Shown here: positions 28,604 through 42,600 of the stretch, piece by piece
Position numbering within the stretch: position 1 is the first letter of the stretch
Layout: every line of letters begins with the position of its first letter
Assembly: GCA_017590115.1 (NCBI GenBank)
Contig: JAGGNK010008337.1
Location: 3,835,609-3,899,608, forward strand
Source of the DNA: Montifringilla adamsi
Taxonomy: Eukaryota > Chordata > Aves > Passeriformes > Passeridae
Direction of reading: 5' to 3'
DNA: 64,000 nt
Notes under the pieces: generated by a model
What the model saw: the letters and a program-made list of their open reading frames with translations, nothing else
Told to the model about the DNA's origin: nothing
The model's database searches: none
Made by a program: the position numbers and the translations under genes

Positions 28604-31600
28604 CTTGACAACCAGGAAAAGCTAAACTGAAGCATGCAGTGCAAAGCGGGCATGTAATACCAAGTGCAATAAATCCTCAGGGAGGTATCAAACCCAAATC
28701 TTCCCCTGGGACATAAGGATACTTCTGCAAGTGTATCAGAAAGAGAGAACTTTGTCAAGATTTAATCAAGATCACAAAGCTCAAGTCATCTGAATTTCCA
28801 GAACCAGAAGCTGGAATGATACCTGTGGCTTTAGGAAGTATAATCAATCTCCTTTCCTTGCTTTTAAAGGCATCTAAACTAGGTTATGAATCCTTCAGTG
28901 TTTTCTATCCTAAAGTTTTATCCTGTTTCAAGATCATCTCTCATTCCTTGCTGACAACACTCAGCTTTTTAGGAATTCTAATTCTACTAATTAATTACAT
29001 TCCAAAAACTAGTATTTTTGATGCCTATGCTGTTCTTGGCCAAAGGACCCTTTTTCCTACCTTGAGGAACCATTTTTTTGCTAAATATCCAGGGAAGGGA
29101 CACTGTACCAGCAGTGAAACACACAGCATCTCTTTGATATAAAAATGTAGCCCAGCCTGCCAACTGTTCGATCAGTCACATCTCACACTCCCTGAACAAG
29201 AGAAGCTTGACCATCACCCATCAAGGCTTTGATAGACATGGGCTCATGTCTCAAGGAGAGTAACAAACTGTGGTGTCTCTTCGACAGCACCCATAAGGGA
29301 TTTTAAACTTACAATGAGATTGAGAACTAAGCTGATTTCCCCATTACTCACAATAATAATAGAAATTTTCATTTCTGTTGAAAGGAAAGTAAGGAGCACA
29401 TCATGGAGACAGAAGAGAAACTGAAGTAGCATTTGCAAAAGAAATCAGTAAAATGTGTTTTACCACTGCAAGCAAAGCCAAGGCTGAGAAGTGCTGAAAG
29501 TTCATGCCTTGAGCACCTGGAATGATAAGGCAGAACACCTCCAGGAGATGTGGGAAGCCTCCTCCAGAGGAACAGCAAACAGGGCTCAGTTTGGGCAGGT
29601 TTGTTCTGTCCTGCACAGGGAGGTGCTCACAGCACCAGTCCAGCCACATGAGGATCATTCCAGAGAGCTACAAAGAACCCACAGAGGTTTGTCTGCTGAG
29701 GAAGACAAAAATACTTTTGACCTCAGATACATTTCTCCAATACAAAAAGATTTTTCCTTAGTAGAAGTTTGATGACTTCACATTCCAGACATCAGTAATT
29801 TGAAAGCACTCTTCTATGACTACCTTGAGCACAAAACTTAGTCCTTGAAAACAAACCCATGTCTCCCACAACATCTTTCATTTTTTCACAATTTTTCCAG
29901 GGGTGAAGACTGCGTGCCAACAGCCCTTTAAGTAAACAGTCTCATGGCCAAAGTTGTTTGTCAGACAGTCTGGCCAGATTTAGGGATGAAAACCCAAACA
30001 TGGATCATTCTGATGAATTCAAGGTGACAGATAACAAAACAGGGAGATGTAAAAAAAAATATGATGATTGATTTTTACTGAACAGAATATTCCCTGGATT
30101 GTTGCATTGTAGGGCTTGGTGTCTGTAATGGAGAGAGTTGTGAGCAGCTCCAAGTCCGGGCAGCACAGTCACCTGATATTTATTTGCTTAAAGATGAAGG
30201 CCAAAAAAATGACTTACAGATCATAAAGTTCTTTAGCACTGAAGTTTCTGAAGATGTGTAGAGAAGCATAAAGGAAACAGAATTTCCACAAGAGGAAACA
30301 GGTCAGAGAAGGGAGGTTTTTCCCCAGCATGGAATGATTCTTCTTGACATAGTCCTGCACCATGCCCACCCTCAGCAGGCATTTCTGTTTATAATTAAAT
30401 CTGTTTTATCTACCAAACCACCAGTAGAGTGGCAGGGACAAGGGGCCAAAGAGAAGATGTAAGGATGGTTGTGATAAAGAGAATAAATAGGTGCTGTGAT
30501 GAGAGAAGAGAACACAAATCAGCTTCAGGACTCAAAGGAGAGTTGGATACAGGGCTGTGTTTGCTTGGAGCACAGGGCAGCACTGCACAGCAGCTCCTGA
30601 CAAAAAGTGAATGATAATTCCACCACTAACATTTGCAGAGAGCCTTGGAAAAACTTTCAAGCTCTTGGTCTTTGGTATTTCAAAGAGCAAGTAGAGAGAA
30701 TCTCAGTTTAATATTTCAACCTTTACCCTCTCAGTATTTATAATGGTTTTTCCACCACAAGCTCACCTGTGTTCTTTCCAGAGGTTAAAAATCCAGGTAA
30801 CGATCCAGACTGACCCTGCTCAGCTTTCAGATGCTGAGAAGAGCCTTGCTTGCAAAAGTACAGCTTCTTTCCTTTTAAATAAATAAAGGATTAAATGAAA
30901 CACAGCCTTTGCTTTTGTCAGCTAAGACACTGCTGAGCCCTTGTGTCACCCCAGACCTGAACAGGAGCCGAGCCTAAAGGAGGATTATGAAACAACCTCT
31001 CCCAAAGCAAAGTCATCAGCTCACCTCAGCTCTGTAGGGCAAGGACCAAAACTGCTTAAGGACCTACAAATTCCACCTAAGTCCAACACTTAGTGGCTGT
31101 GGAGCCTGTCAGAGCACATATCCTCTGCTGTCTAACTCCCTGGATTTGGGAAGCACAGCTGATGTTGCAGCAGCAGACACGAACAGCCCTGGAGGCCGAC
31201 GCTGCCAAGCTGAGCTGCTCTTGGCTCCAGCAGGACTCTGGCTGAGCTGCCCATCAGCAGCTCAGCTTATAGACCCAACGTGGCCAAAATGAGACCTCCA
31301 GGACAGGCTAGTACGGAAATGTGCATTTTTACAAAGCCCTAAATGTAAGGAACCCACTGGGGGAGCAGCACAGGTTTTTTCAAATCCCCACAGTGCAAGA
31401 GGCAGAGCCAAGGCTTGCTTGCATCAGAAGAAACCCCAAAACTCTGTGTCACAGGGAGACAACCACAGCACATTTAATCATTTTCCTTGCCTCTAACACA
31501 CTTCTCCCCTCTCCATCTCCTGTTGGCTGGATTCTTCTCTCAGTTTTCTGAACTCTTTACCAGAGAAGGTTTTTCTCCCCAGAAGTTAAAGGGTTAAAGC

Positions 31601-34221
31601 AGCTACAAGACTGGGAGTTGAAAATTCCCCTGGCTGATCAAGCCCTGCTGTGGGCACCTTCCTGTGAGTGGAGTCCCAGTGCCTGGGGCTCCAAACTGAG
31701 GGCTGTCAGCTGGGATCAGCCCAGGGACTGCCTGGGAATGAAGGACCATGCACAGAGGGAACATCCATACACTGGAGCTTCACTCAATCCCTTGAGAGCT
31801 TTACAGAGCACAATCAGTAATTTGATAAGGAATCAAATAAAGTGAGCTAAAAACATCTTCTGCAGCACAAAACTGGTGCTACATTAGGTTTGTAAAACAT
31901 CTCAGGGGAAAAGGGGGATGTTGTAAAATGCACAATCTTAAAATGTCTCATAGTTAATTTTTGAGTTTGGGATTTTTTCTTTTAAATTATGTTTATCAAT
32001 CATACAAGATTCCAGGGGATAAAAACAATGAATAATCCACTCAAAATTAATTCTGCACATTGGTTCAACAGTTTTGAAGGTAATAAATCATCAATCACCA
32101 GCACAGGACCACAACATCTATTTTGTGCACGAAGCAGCACTTTATCATGGTAAATTTAGCTGTGTCTCATTAAACTGACTGCAGTCTCTGGCCAGCCAGT
32201 AAAACCTGAATAGCTTTTCACATTATATTCCTCAGAGCTCAAAATAAATCACAAAGTTTCAGCCTCATGTATCTACGTGATCTTTAGAAAATGAATTAAC
32301 CGTTGCCACTACTGAACAGTGTGGAGTTAGTCTGAGCAGCAAAATTTCAAGAGAATCTTTCCTCAGCCTCCACGGCTCCACAACAATCATATTAGAGATT
32401 TAAAAGCTAATTTAGTCTCCATGCAGTGAAGAAGATTTTGTTTATTTGTGGTGGTTTTTGTTTGGGTTGGGGCTTTTTGGAGTGTCAGTGAATTACTCTG
32501 TACCAAGGAAAAAGCACAGTCACAGGCAAACAAGGTGGCACATCCCATTCCTCCAGAAATCAATGGCAATATTTCTGCAAGAGGATCAAACTGTGTATGA
32601 TCAATTTCTCATTCCAATTCATTTCTTCTTCCCACTAAAAATGAAATTAAAGCCAAATCCCTCTGTGTCTTCCCCCTGTGGTATACTGGCCACACTTTTT
32701 CACCCCTGTGAATGCTCTAAAAGATGTTCTATGTGTGGCCAACTGTGTCAAAGTCTTATCCCAATCCTACCTGTTTCCTTCACTGCATTCCCACTGATTT
32801 TTCATACTTTAGTTATGGTGGGAAGCAAAGACTTAAGGAAGGCGATGACAATTAAACATGAAACATATGTTCCTGTGAAAATAAAATCAAGATAATCATT
32901 GTGTGAATGGTTCTTTGCAGAAAGATAAATGTCCCCTCTCCCTCTGACATCCCATTTTTCATCAAAATGGGGTTGAACAGGCTGGGAATCTGCTTTGGAA
33001 CTACCCCTGTGATCTGCCAACTTAGAGCACCCCAAGTGTTGAAAGGTCAGTTGTTGCTCCTGGCAATCCTAATTCTTATTCCTGCTTCAAGGACTCCACT
33101 GCTGGCAGGAAAACAGGCTCAGCAATCTGAGTTCAGTATTTCCTTGATTCTACTTCAAATCTCTCTCCTGCATGTGTAAGAAATAGCCTAGGCTGTAAGT
33201 GTATGTGGATTTTTCTTTTTTACAGCTTTAGTGAAGGGAGTGACTGAAAAAGCATATGATGCTCTTTTCATTCAAGATATTTAAACACCAGAACATCTCA
33301 TGTTAGGATACATTCAATAAATTATTTACCCTCAAGATTCTGGGCTTACCATGGCACCATGTTTGTTCCTGTGATGCCCACAGGAGTAATTGCAACACAG
33401 CAGAACTTCCTCCAAAGGTTGCACAATCCTGTGCTTCACCCTCTCCACAATTTAACCACCACCATGTTTCTCCATCTAGTTCCATTTTCCAGTGAAATGC
33501 TTTAAGAAATTCCTTGGCTTAATAGGAAAAAAGCTCCAAACCACACCCAAGATCACACAGTAATTTTAATTTTTAATTATCAGTGACCAAAATCTGCATT
33601 TCCTCAAGGAGAAAAGCCGTCAGCCTACCATTATCTCTTTAGCAAACACTGCTGGCCCTCAGCTGTCACCAGAGTGATGTCAAAAGGAAGCTGGCAAAAC
33701 CCAGTTCCAATCTCCAGAAATGCAATCATGGATTGTCACACACAATTCTTCTTTGAAGCACTAGGCAGAGCCTGGTGCCCAGCAAGGATGGCTCCCAGAC
33801 TTCCATAATATCACTTTGTGGCAGAGAGCAGGGCTGATTTCCTGCCCTCAGTACAGTAATGGGTTGGCAACACTTGTATTAATTCTATTTTCTCCCTTGT
33901 TGTGGCCTCTCAGAGAGACTATGCATTTGAATATTGAACTTTTTTGTACAGCTCCAGAACAAGCTCTGTGTCACCCCCAGTGCACCTTCCTGCACTGACT
34001 ACCCCTTGGGTACAGACTTGAAATTTCCCACCAAGAGCTTCACATCCAACCTGGAGTCCTGTACAGGAGCATGGAGGGAATGGGGTGTGGTGGCTGTGAA
34101 TGAATGCAGCCCACAGCCATGTATTTCCCTGAAAAGCACATTAGTTTACAGTGAAATTGGAAATACAAAAACCGTCCCTGATAAATATTTTGACTCTTCA
34201 AAAACACCCTGGCAGTGGGAG

Positions 34222-34266
34222 GGATGGATGGATGGACGGACGGATGGATGGATAGATGGATGGATG
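34222..34266 (+). repeat. GGAT tetranucleotide microsatellite
   Basis: About eleven units of GGAT run from 34222 to 34266, with interruptions GGAC, GGAC and AGAT in the middle. It is likely polymorphic in length. The frame it opens on the plus strand (a short MDGRTDGW-type peptide) is a by-product of the repeat. Confidence 0.95.
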
Positions 34267-37200
34267 TTCCCAGGCAACTGCACGTGATCACCTTCTGTTT
34301 GCAAACCAGAAAGGCAGTTTCACATTAACCTGTGCAATTAAAACCAAACCTATTTCCTCTCTGAGTAACCTTCCGGGAAAGCTTTCCATCCCACAGTACC
34401 TTTGATTCATGTTAAATTTATCAGAATTACCATTTAGAAAAACTGAGAGATTAAAGTACTTCAGGTTATAGGTAGAAATAATTCTAAGGCTAAAACTAAG
34501 CATCAAAAATTATTCAATAAAGCTTTCAAACCTTCCACCTTTGTAAGGCTATTTAGTTAAGCTCCTTGACAATGTTGAAAACAAAATAAAAAAGCCTCAA
34601 AACTCATGTTGGATCAGAAATGTGTAGTTTAACATGTCAGTTAAAAGGTGCCTTCTACCTGTGTAACATAGGATTAAATTATTACTGAGCAATTCATGGC
34701 AGCCTTTGTAACTGAAGTTAATTCACTGCTTTTACTTTAATTAATCTGATCCCATAATAGGTGTACAGATGGATAGTCCTATTTGTGCAGCTGAGTGAGC
34801 ATTTTCTAGTTGAATTAAAATTAGACAAGTGGTCCCCTAAATGAGCTGCTACCCTGTATGGCCACATATCAAATGAACCATCAGATTCTTACAGATTCAC
34901 TTCACCTGGGATTTTTTTTTCCAAGCCCCAAAGCACCTGTAGGAACTTCTTAGTGCCATAAGCTTCAAACAGCTGCTAGGCAGGGACTAACAAGGAGGAA
35001 TTCCTAGGTCCCTGTCTCACTCTCAATAATAAATCACCCACAATCAAAAATAATAAAGGAAAGTATCTAGAACTGTAGGTTTTAATCTCACAATTGACTT
35101 TTAGTTGATTTTCCAATGTAATTGCTTTTCCACCAGAATAATAATCAAAGGACTCATAGTAACGACTTGCACAATTCGTTAAGATTAATTTAGTAAAAGT
35201 GGATAGAAAAAAATATTTTGCTCTCTCCTTTTTTAATAGGAAAGCTCAGATTCAGCAGCAGAGATCAACTAACACAGACTATAGACTGATACACTGGCAG
35301 CAGTCATTTGAAAAATTAAATACTCCATAATGAAAGATTTCTGCCTTCCAGCACACAGGGGAAGAATCCTGCTTCATAGAGAACTCCAGGAGAGGAGGAG
35401 AGGCCGCACACACAAAAAGGAATTCACTTTTGCAGACTATCAGCTGCCAGGACTGCCAAAACCCCATTCACAGTCATAAGGAAAGACTGCCAGGAGCTCG
35501 TCCAAGTGCTTGGGACACCAAAAGCCAAGGGGAGCTCAGAGGTGCTATGGAAATAGAAACCCTGAGCAGCACCTGGGAGCTGGTGAGGACCAGCAGCACC
35601 ACGATGGTCACTCCACCACGGCTGGCACTGTGATAAATGTCCTGTTTTCCACCTGCCAGCAGAATGAGGTGGGCAGGAGACCAAACTGATACCTGTGGCT
35701 GGCTGAAAAACTACAGCCATTAACAAAACCCTTCAGTTGTTCCGTTCAGCACCCACAAACAAGTGATATATTTAAGTGGTCATTACCTACAGCTTTTCCT
35801 ACCACTTCAAACTGGGAAACATTGGAGCTTTGGTTATCATATAACCTAATTCTGCTCTCCCACAGTTCCATTTTCAGGAAGCAGGAATACTGTTCAAAAA
35901 CATGGCAAATTCAACATAATCCAAGTAACTGGATTATGACATTTTCTCTTGCCCAGAGTCCTTCTAACATTTTTGTTTTTTCAGTCCTTCACTTTACAAC
36001 CTATGCTCTCCTAGATATAACTCTGAATCTCTCTGACCTCATCCACTTTCTTCTTCTCAAAAAAACCCTCAGAAACTATTTTCTGAGCAACTCTATTGTC
36101 TGCACTCAGCAGGGTGCGCCTGCAAACCTCCAGCATCAAACACAGCCTGCTCTCATTATGGCTCCAGAAGCCACCTCCACATGTGAGTGATGTTTCCCCA
36201 GAGATGGCAATCAGCCCTGAGCCCAGTTGCAGGAGAAGGGAGATCCTGTTCAGTCCATCCTACTCCTGCCTTTCCGCTTCCAGCAATTGTGCCTTTGCTG
36301 CTCCATCTGGGATCTGTAGGGGGAGAGAGAGCTCTGCCCCCCAGGCAGGACTGGCCAGCTCCTCCTCTCCTGCAGACTGGAGATGCTTCATCCCTGCAGC
36401 ATTCCCGAAGCTGCCTGGCTTGTGAAGAGCTCCAGCCTCGGCTCAGCATGTCCAAGGCAGCAGAGAGGGAGCCTGGCACACTGCCCCTGGAATGCATTTC
36501 CCACTGCTGTGCGAGAAGGGTTTGAGATCTGCATCATTCCCAAGATATGTATCTTTATACATTTCTAAATATGTTTATTTAACAGACCAATTAGCCTCTC
36601 ACTAATCATCTCTCATGCTGGGTAAGAGTCTAGCAATGTAGACAAAAAACATACAGAATATTCCAGTTATTCCACTTCTCTGACTCTCCTGGCTGTGCCA
36701 CACTCAGGAACATTTCCAGCCTCCCTTCATTGTATATAGATGAATGTGCTGCTGGTTTACATTTTTTAATACACGCTCCTGACTCAAGCTTCCCATGGCT
36801 CAGGCAGAAGGAACACCATGACTTGGGAAGCCTGTTCACCAGACTGAACACAAACAGAAATGTAACTGGCTTCCATGTGAGGATTCTGGACATGTCTACT
36901 GACAGCCAGTGATAGCCCAAGAGCTCAGCTTAAAAATAAAATTACTGTTTTGACCCTTTCAAAATACCTGGGATGTGTTTTGATAAACTATTTTATTTGC
37001 TTTATACTATTACCACTATTTCTCACTACTCTCTTTGAATTTCTAACTGCTTACTGCTCATTTGTCTTAATTCAGGGTTCAGAGTTTAATTTCTTGACCC
37101 ACGTCCATGAAAAGTTTGCAATTATAAAAACATGATAATCCTATTAAGTAGCTATAAAACAAGTTAAACACAGTAGGAATATTTTTACAGGAGAAAATTA

Positions 37201-37554
37201 TATGGCTCTGCAGAAAATTTTACAAGGAAAGATATTTAAACAAGTGCTACCTCAGAAGTAGCACCATATGTTCCTGCACTTCAGCACGAAAGACAAAACG
37301 CCTGCAAAATGAAAAGCAATGACTTTTTTCCAAAAGTTACTGCCACGAGATTTTAAAAATACACATTTATTTCAAGTACCAAATAATCAGAGCAATTAAA
37401 AGACTAACAGGTTGCTAAATCATGCTCAGGACAAACAACTTGGTGTTTGCTCTGGTTTGTAATTAAGATGAAAATAGCAGCAGTACTAAGTCTCTTTAAT
37501 CTCTGCCCAGGTCTGAAACATCGGGCTGCACTCAGAGCACATTTTGGCTGAGAA

Positions 37555-37960
37555 GGGCCACTAAGGACTGGCTGCCTGGCACGGCGGGAAGCTGCTGGAG
37601 CTGCAGGAACTTTGTGCTCCCGAGCAGGATTGCTGCTGCTGTCCTGTCAGCACATCTCCCTGGCCGGGAATGTCGGGGCTGTCATCCCGGGATGTCAAAC
37701 CCCGGCAGTCACAGCACCGGGGAGCTCTGGAGCCGGTACCGACCCCTGAGCGGGGCCAAACCCTTCTCGAAGTGCCCCTGCTGCAGTGACCTGGCACGGG
37801 AAAACTCCAGCTTTTGGCAGGCAGGGAGAACCTGTCCCCAGCGCTCCCTTGAACACAGCCCCGGCTTCGCAGGACTTTAAGCAAACATTTCAGCCCGCAG
37901 TGTTTGACAGAGAGCAGCAGCCACCTACCTCCTAGAACAGAGTCTGCCGGCACCCAGCCA
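37555..37960. promoter_or_regulatory. CpG-rich intronic patch, candidate small CpG island
   Basis: Within an AT-rich intron this segment of about 400 bp is GC-rich and keeps roughly 17 or more CpG dinucleotides by hand count, for example at cccgggatgtc, ccccggcag, caccggggagc, gagccggtaccgacc and gagcggggcc. Retained CpGs suggest an unmethylated region such as an alternative promoter, an enhancer or an orphan CpG island. Overlapping open frames on both strands (130 and 88 codons) are expected from GC richness and show no known domain. No transcript evidence can be obtained from the sequence alone. Confidence 0.45.
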
Positions 37961-39534
37961 GAACAGCTCCAGATCCCGAGTTCCTCCCTTCCACATCTGC
38001 CAAGTCACAGATGTTCAGCCTGAGCCTCGCCGTGGAGATTTAGATCTGCTAAGCACCACTTCCCCCCTCCCTGGCACAGTCACATTATGCCACACTGTTG
38101 ATGGATGCTGAGGGCCAGATGACCATCTTGCCAAAATAATGTGTTCTCTCTTTTTTTAAGCTCAAGAACGTTAATTTTCAAATTTTATTCTGATGGAAGA
38201 TGAATGCTCCTCTGGATTTTACCAGTTAGCAGCCTGAAATCCACAGCAGAGAGCTGCCCGTGCCTCTGGTTGGTACTGGCATCTTCATTTCCCAAATCAA
38301 GAGAACTAGAGCTACACACTACTCTGTAACAGTAAAAACAGGCCATGAGGAACAGGTCAGAAAACAGAGCTTCCTCTAGTAAAGCTATCACAGCCCTTCA
38401 GGTGTGGATCCATTGTAAATCACTTTGTGTGCCAGGACACCTTTAAGCAGCTCTGTAAATGCAAAAGGTAGATTAATGGCTTCTAACAGGAATACTGCAC
38501 ACACAAAAGAGAATTAAAAATAGCTTTGTTTCGCACTGGCCCAGTTCAGGAAATTCAGGAAGGAAGGAAGCATTGCCTTAAAAGTTGATTTTGAAAGGAA
38601 ACACATTGAAAATGTTTGTCTCGAGCTGATTGTTCATAAAGGTGTTTTCTAGGCACGTGAGTAACTTCAGCCCCAGTTTTTACACCATGCTGAAAACAGA
38701 CTAATCTAAGAATAAAACTGTTAGAAAACTGGCATGATGCAATGGAATAATCAGCAGCAAAACCTCAGGAAACCTGCACTAATTGGTGGCTGATTAATCC
38801 TGTCTTGTCTTTTGTTTAGCTCATGGTTCTTAATACACAGGTGATGATGACACTATTTCTGTGGTTGGTAAATTGCTTCCAGAAGTATTGATAAGAGCTG
38901 CAAGCAGGAACCAGGCACTACTGACAAGCGTAAGCATTTCCTCAGGGTAACAGCACACCCACAGCTCTTTATACACATCAAGGTCTCACCTTCATAAAGC
39001 CATTTTTTCTGACTGGGCTGCCACCAGGGGAGCGTTCACACACGTAAATCGATGTTCCACACATCGATGCTGTCCCAGCCCACACACAGGAGCTCTCCAG
39101 GGCCAGAACTCCGTGAGTTAATCCAGCCAAGCTCCCTGGGCAGAGCTGCTTTCTCTCCTCAGTCACAGAAGCCTGGTCCCAGACCCTCTGTAGGATCAAA
39201 CTTCAGCATTACAAGTTGGAGCAAGGACAGGACTTGCCAATGGCTTTCCACAGCAAGCAAGGGAGCAAAGGAAAACAGCAATGTCCTCCTCTGCCCTGGG
39301 TACCCCAGTCCCACCTCTGGAGTCACAGACTTGTTCTGGAGCTTTCAGAAGCTCACAGGTCTCCATGGAACTCAGAAAGCTTCTGCAGCACAAACCAGGC
39401 AGAAGCTTTTGGGCCTGAAAAGGACAGACATACGGCAAGGGCCATTCCCAGAAGATGCATAAATGTTGTTAGTCTGATGATCAATACGTTACAGACTTTT
39501 AGTCCTTCCCTCTGATGAGGAATTCAGCACATAA

Positions 39535-39640
39535 CACCAAGGCTGTGGGTCCAATCTCCACACAGGTCACTTCCTAAAGAGTTGGACTCTATGACCTTTA
39601 TGGGTCCCTTCCAACTCAGAATAAGCTGTGAATCTGTGAA
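39535..39640 (+). mobile_element. CR1 LINE 3'-end fragment
   Basis: The sequence carries gctgtgggtccaatctccac, ttcctaaagagttggactct, atgacctttatgggtccctt and then ccaactcagaataagctgtg and aatctgtgaa. This is the standard 3' end of avian CR1 elements, including the degenerate terminal octamer repeats. It is about 105 bp, 5'-truncated as usual for CR1, and inserted in the sense opposite to CCDC85A. Confidence 0.88.
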
Positions 39641-42600
39641 AATAGATGCCACTGAATATTTCTTTTGCAAGCTTTCATATCTGACATATACTTGGGTTTG
39701 GGCTTTTCAGCATTTGGCTTTGTGTTCAGAGGGAGAAGTTTTCTGCACAACACATACATAAAAACACATATTCGCAAAACCAGAGCAAAAAGGAGTGAAA
39801 GGTCTGATTACCCCCATGTCTGATGAGCTCTCCCCAAAATCCCACAACTCCCCACAGTCAGCCTCTAGCCCAGCTGATTGGTTTGCCATCAGAGCACAGC
39901 TTCCATGGCATGGGGAATAAACACACATGGAGCTGGACATGGACAGATCCACAGGTGACAGGCCAGCATCATGCCAAGCCAAGGTCTACAATCTCATCCA
40001 CCCATGGCCCTCCACAGATCTGAGCTGGCTCAAGCCCTCAGTTAGAAGCTGAACCTGAATTTAGATTGCTGAAGGGATGGTGCTCAGAAACAGAACTGTA
40101 CCTGCAATCTGCAGGACAAAGAGCCACTTCTGATTTACACCATTAAAACAGAGAAATCTGTGCTTGCTGAAATTTATCTCTATGTTTGCAACAGATGTCT
40201 CTGGGTGTGGCTGAACTGAGACTGTGCTCTGCTGATGAGACTTCTGGAGCAGTGAAGAAACCCTCCCAAAGAACCCTCCCCACTGTGTTTGCACAGACAT
40301 GATGGGACACAAATTTGGCACTTGGGCCCCACATCAGTAGTTCCATGAGCTGAGATGCAAATCAAGCAGCTGGCTCAGGCAGCAGCCAACTCTCCTGCCA
40401 CCTGATGAGCAAAGCCACAGACCAGCAAGCCTCAGTGTTTGGCATGAAAGTGTCCCTGCTTCCCTGGGGAACAGCATTTCCTAATAAACAAAATGCAAAT
40501 ACTATCTGGATTTTTCTCATTCCAGGGAGTAAAAACCTACTAACAACTTTTATCTTTCACTACAGATTCTTCCCCAAGATTCTCCAGAGCCTCTTTGCTT
40601 CCTATGCATCATTATGTGTTTCTGAGCAGCACTGCACAAACAGATAAATCAAAATCTAACAAAACTGGGGAGGTATTAAAAGCACTTAAAGCGTTAAATT
40701 TGAGAACAAGCATCACCTGACTGTGCCTTTGCAGTCAAGATTGTGCTTCCCCTGCAACAACGGCAAGGAATATTCAAAAATCTTATATTTGGTTTAAGTG
40801 ACACGCAGGATTAATATCTAATGTCAACCGACTTAAAAATACATGTGTTAAGTGCAGCTCTACTAAGCACAAAGCAGACACAGCCAAGGTCTGCTACATT
40901 CAAACTATAGATCTTTTCAGTGATAAATTCAGCAGTATTTTGCTCTCAACACCAATAGAAATTGTTTCTCATTCAAATATTCTTCACCAATCCTTCAAAT
41001 ATCCATTTTCCAAAGTGATGCTGGAATCAACTGTCAGGTTTTCTTAGTTAAAAAAATGAATAAAATAAAAACACCACAAAACAGGAAGGGTGGAATAGAA
41101 TATGTTGCCCAGGGAACTGACTTCAGTGTCTGAAGGACAACTTCAGGTGGCAGCTGATAAGTAAATACACTTGAATTTGCATTGCTGTAGAAAGTGGGTC
41201 ATGCAAGTCCTTTCGTGCTACATCTCCTCTGGGAGTTCCCCAGCCACCTTTTCAGGATTCCATGGATACAACTGGCTGTACTTGCAATATTGCAATCGAT
41301 ACAAGGCATCAACCCTGTTCAACTCATTCTTGACAAATCCAGGATGATGGAGTAGCTTGACAGCACAAAACTCTGGGATTCGTGCTTCCAAAACAGTCTG
41401 ATCAGCCACTTCCAAGCTCTTGGTCAATCCAGCAATTCAGGCTGAATATAACAACTCAGTCCACTCAAAACTGAAAAAAAACTTAGCATTTGATTATGTT
41501 CATGAAGAAGCTAAAACACAAAATCCCACTGTCTTCACACTGAAGATTTGTTTTATGAAATAGGACTTGTTTTAATGAAAACTCAGGATCTTTTCTCCAA
41601 AATATGTGCACATGCTATGGTTGTAAGTGATCACAACGTAGCCTTCAGCAGTATGGACTGGAGAATAGGCCAGGCATCAAATTCCAACAACAGGAATGAA
41701 TCAAAGAGTTCTCAGCACCTGTACCTGGAGGAGATAGATTTGGTATCTTCTGCTGCTCAGTTACACTGAAGAGCCTTTGGTCCCAGTAGTTGGATAGCTG
41801 GTTAGGAAAAAATCATTGCTGGAATGCTTTCTTGTCATGTTTTCTTTTTGGACTTAGTGACACTGCAAAAACCTAAAATTCAAAATTTAACTTCAGGTTA
41901 CATAAATTTCTAAAATGGACCCAGACAAACAAGGTGAATGACAGTGACAGACAAGTGACTTCATTCAGAGCACTGCATGAACAGGGATATTTAAGCATCA
42001 TGTTCTGTCTGGCCATCCCATTTCAGTGCAAGTCAGGTGCCAGCAAGGAGTGAAGTGCTCAAGTCCTTGGAAGGATCTGAGTCAATCTGCAGGTTCTGCC
42101 TCACAGTAGTCATGTGGTTGTGCTTGATATATTATCTGCCTCCAGTGGAATGTTCTTTTTGTTTCTCATAATCCAACACTATTTTTAGAGGCTCATCTTA
42201 ATGTCCTCAGCAATGTTTGCTGACCACAAAAGTCATAAGATGGATTTTGAACATCATTAAAGTTTGTTCATTGTAAACCAAAAACAAACTCAGGAGCCAA
42301 GAGGGGATGTGGGTCAGGAATCAATGCTTTTCTCCAGGCTTAGCTGCACTTGGCCTAAATGGGAGCTTATCACAGAGTGATGAATCAGCCTTGTATCCTT
42401 GGTAGAAAGCACTGATATTTTTCTTTGAATCCAAGTCACAGGTACAGGCTCCACAGCTGATCAAGGCAAATTTTCACAGCTTGCAAGAGCTTAGAGAGAT
42501 GCAGTGAAAGAAACCTGGTGAGTTTTGAGGTCAAACATTTGAAGGAGCTATCTCACTACTGATCAGATTAGAGATGTTTAATATTATAGGCATAAAGGCT

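Noticed and set aside
33530..33575. Second MIR-like word (cacccaagatcacacagtaa)
   Set aside because: Only about 20 bases resemble the MIR core, too little to support a repeat call.
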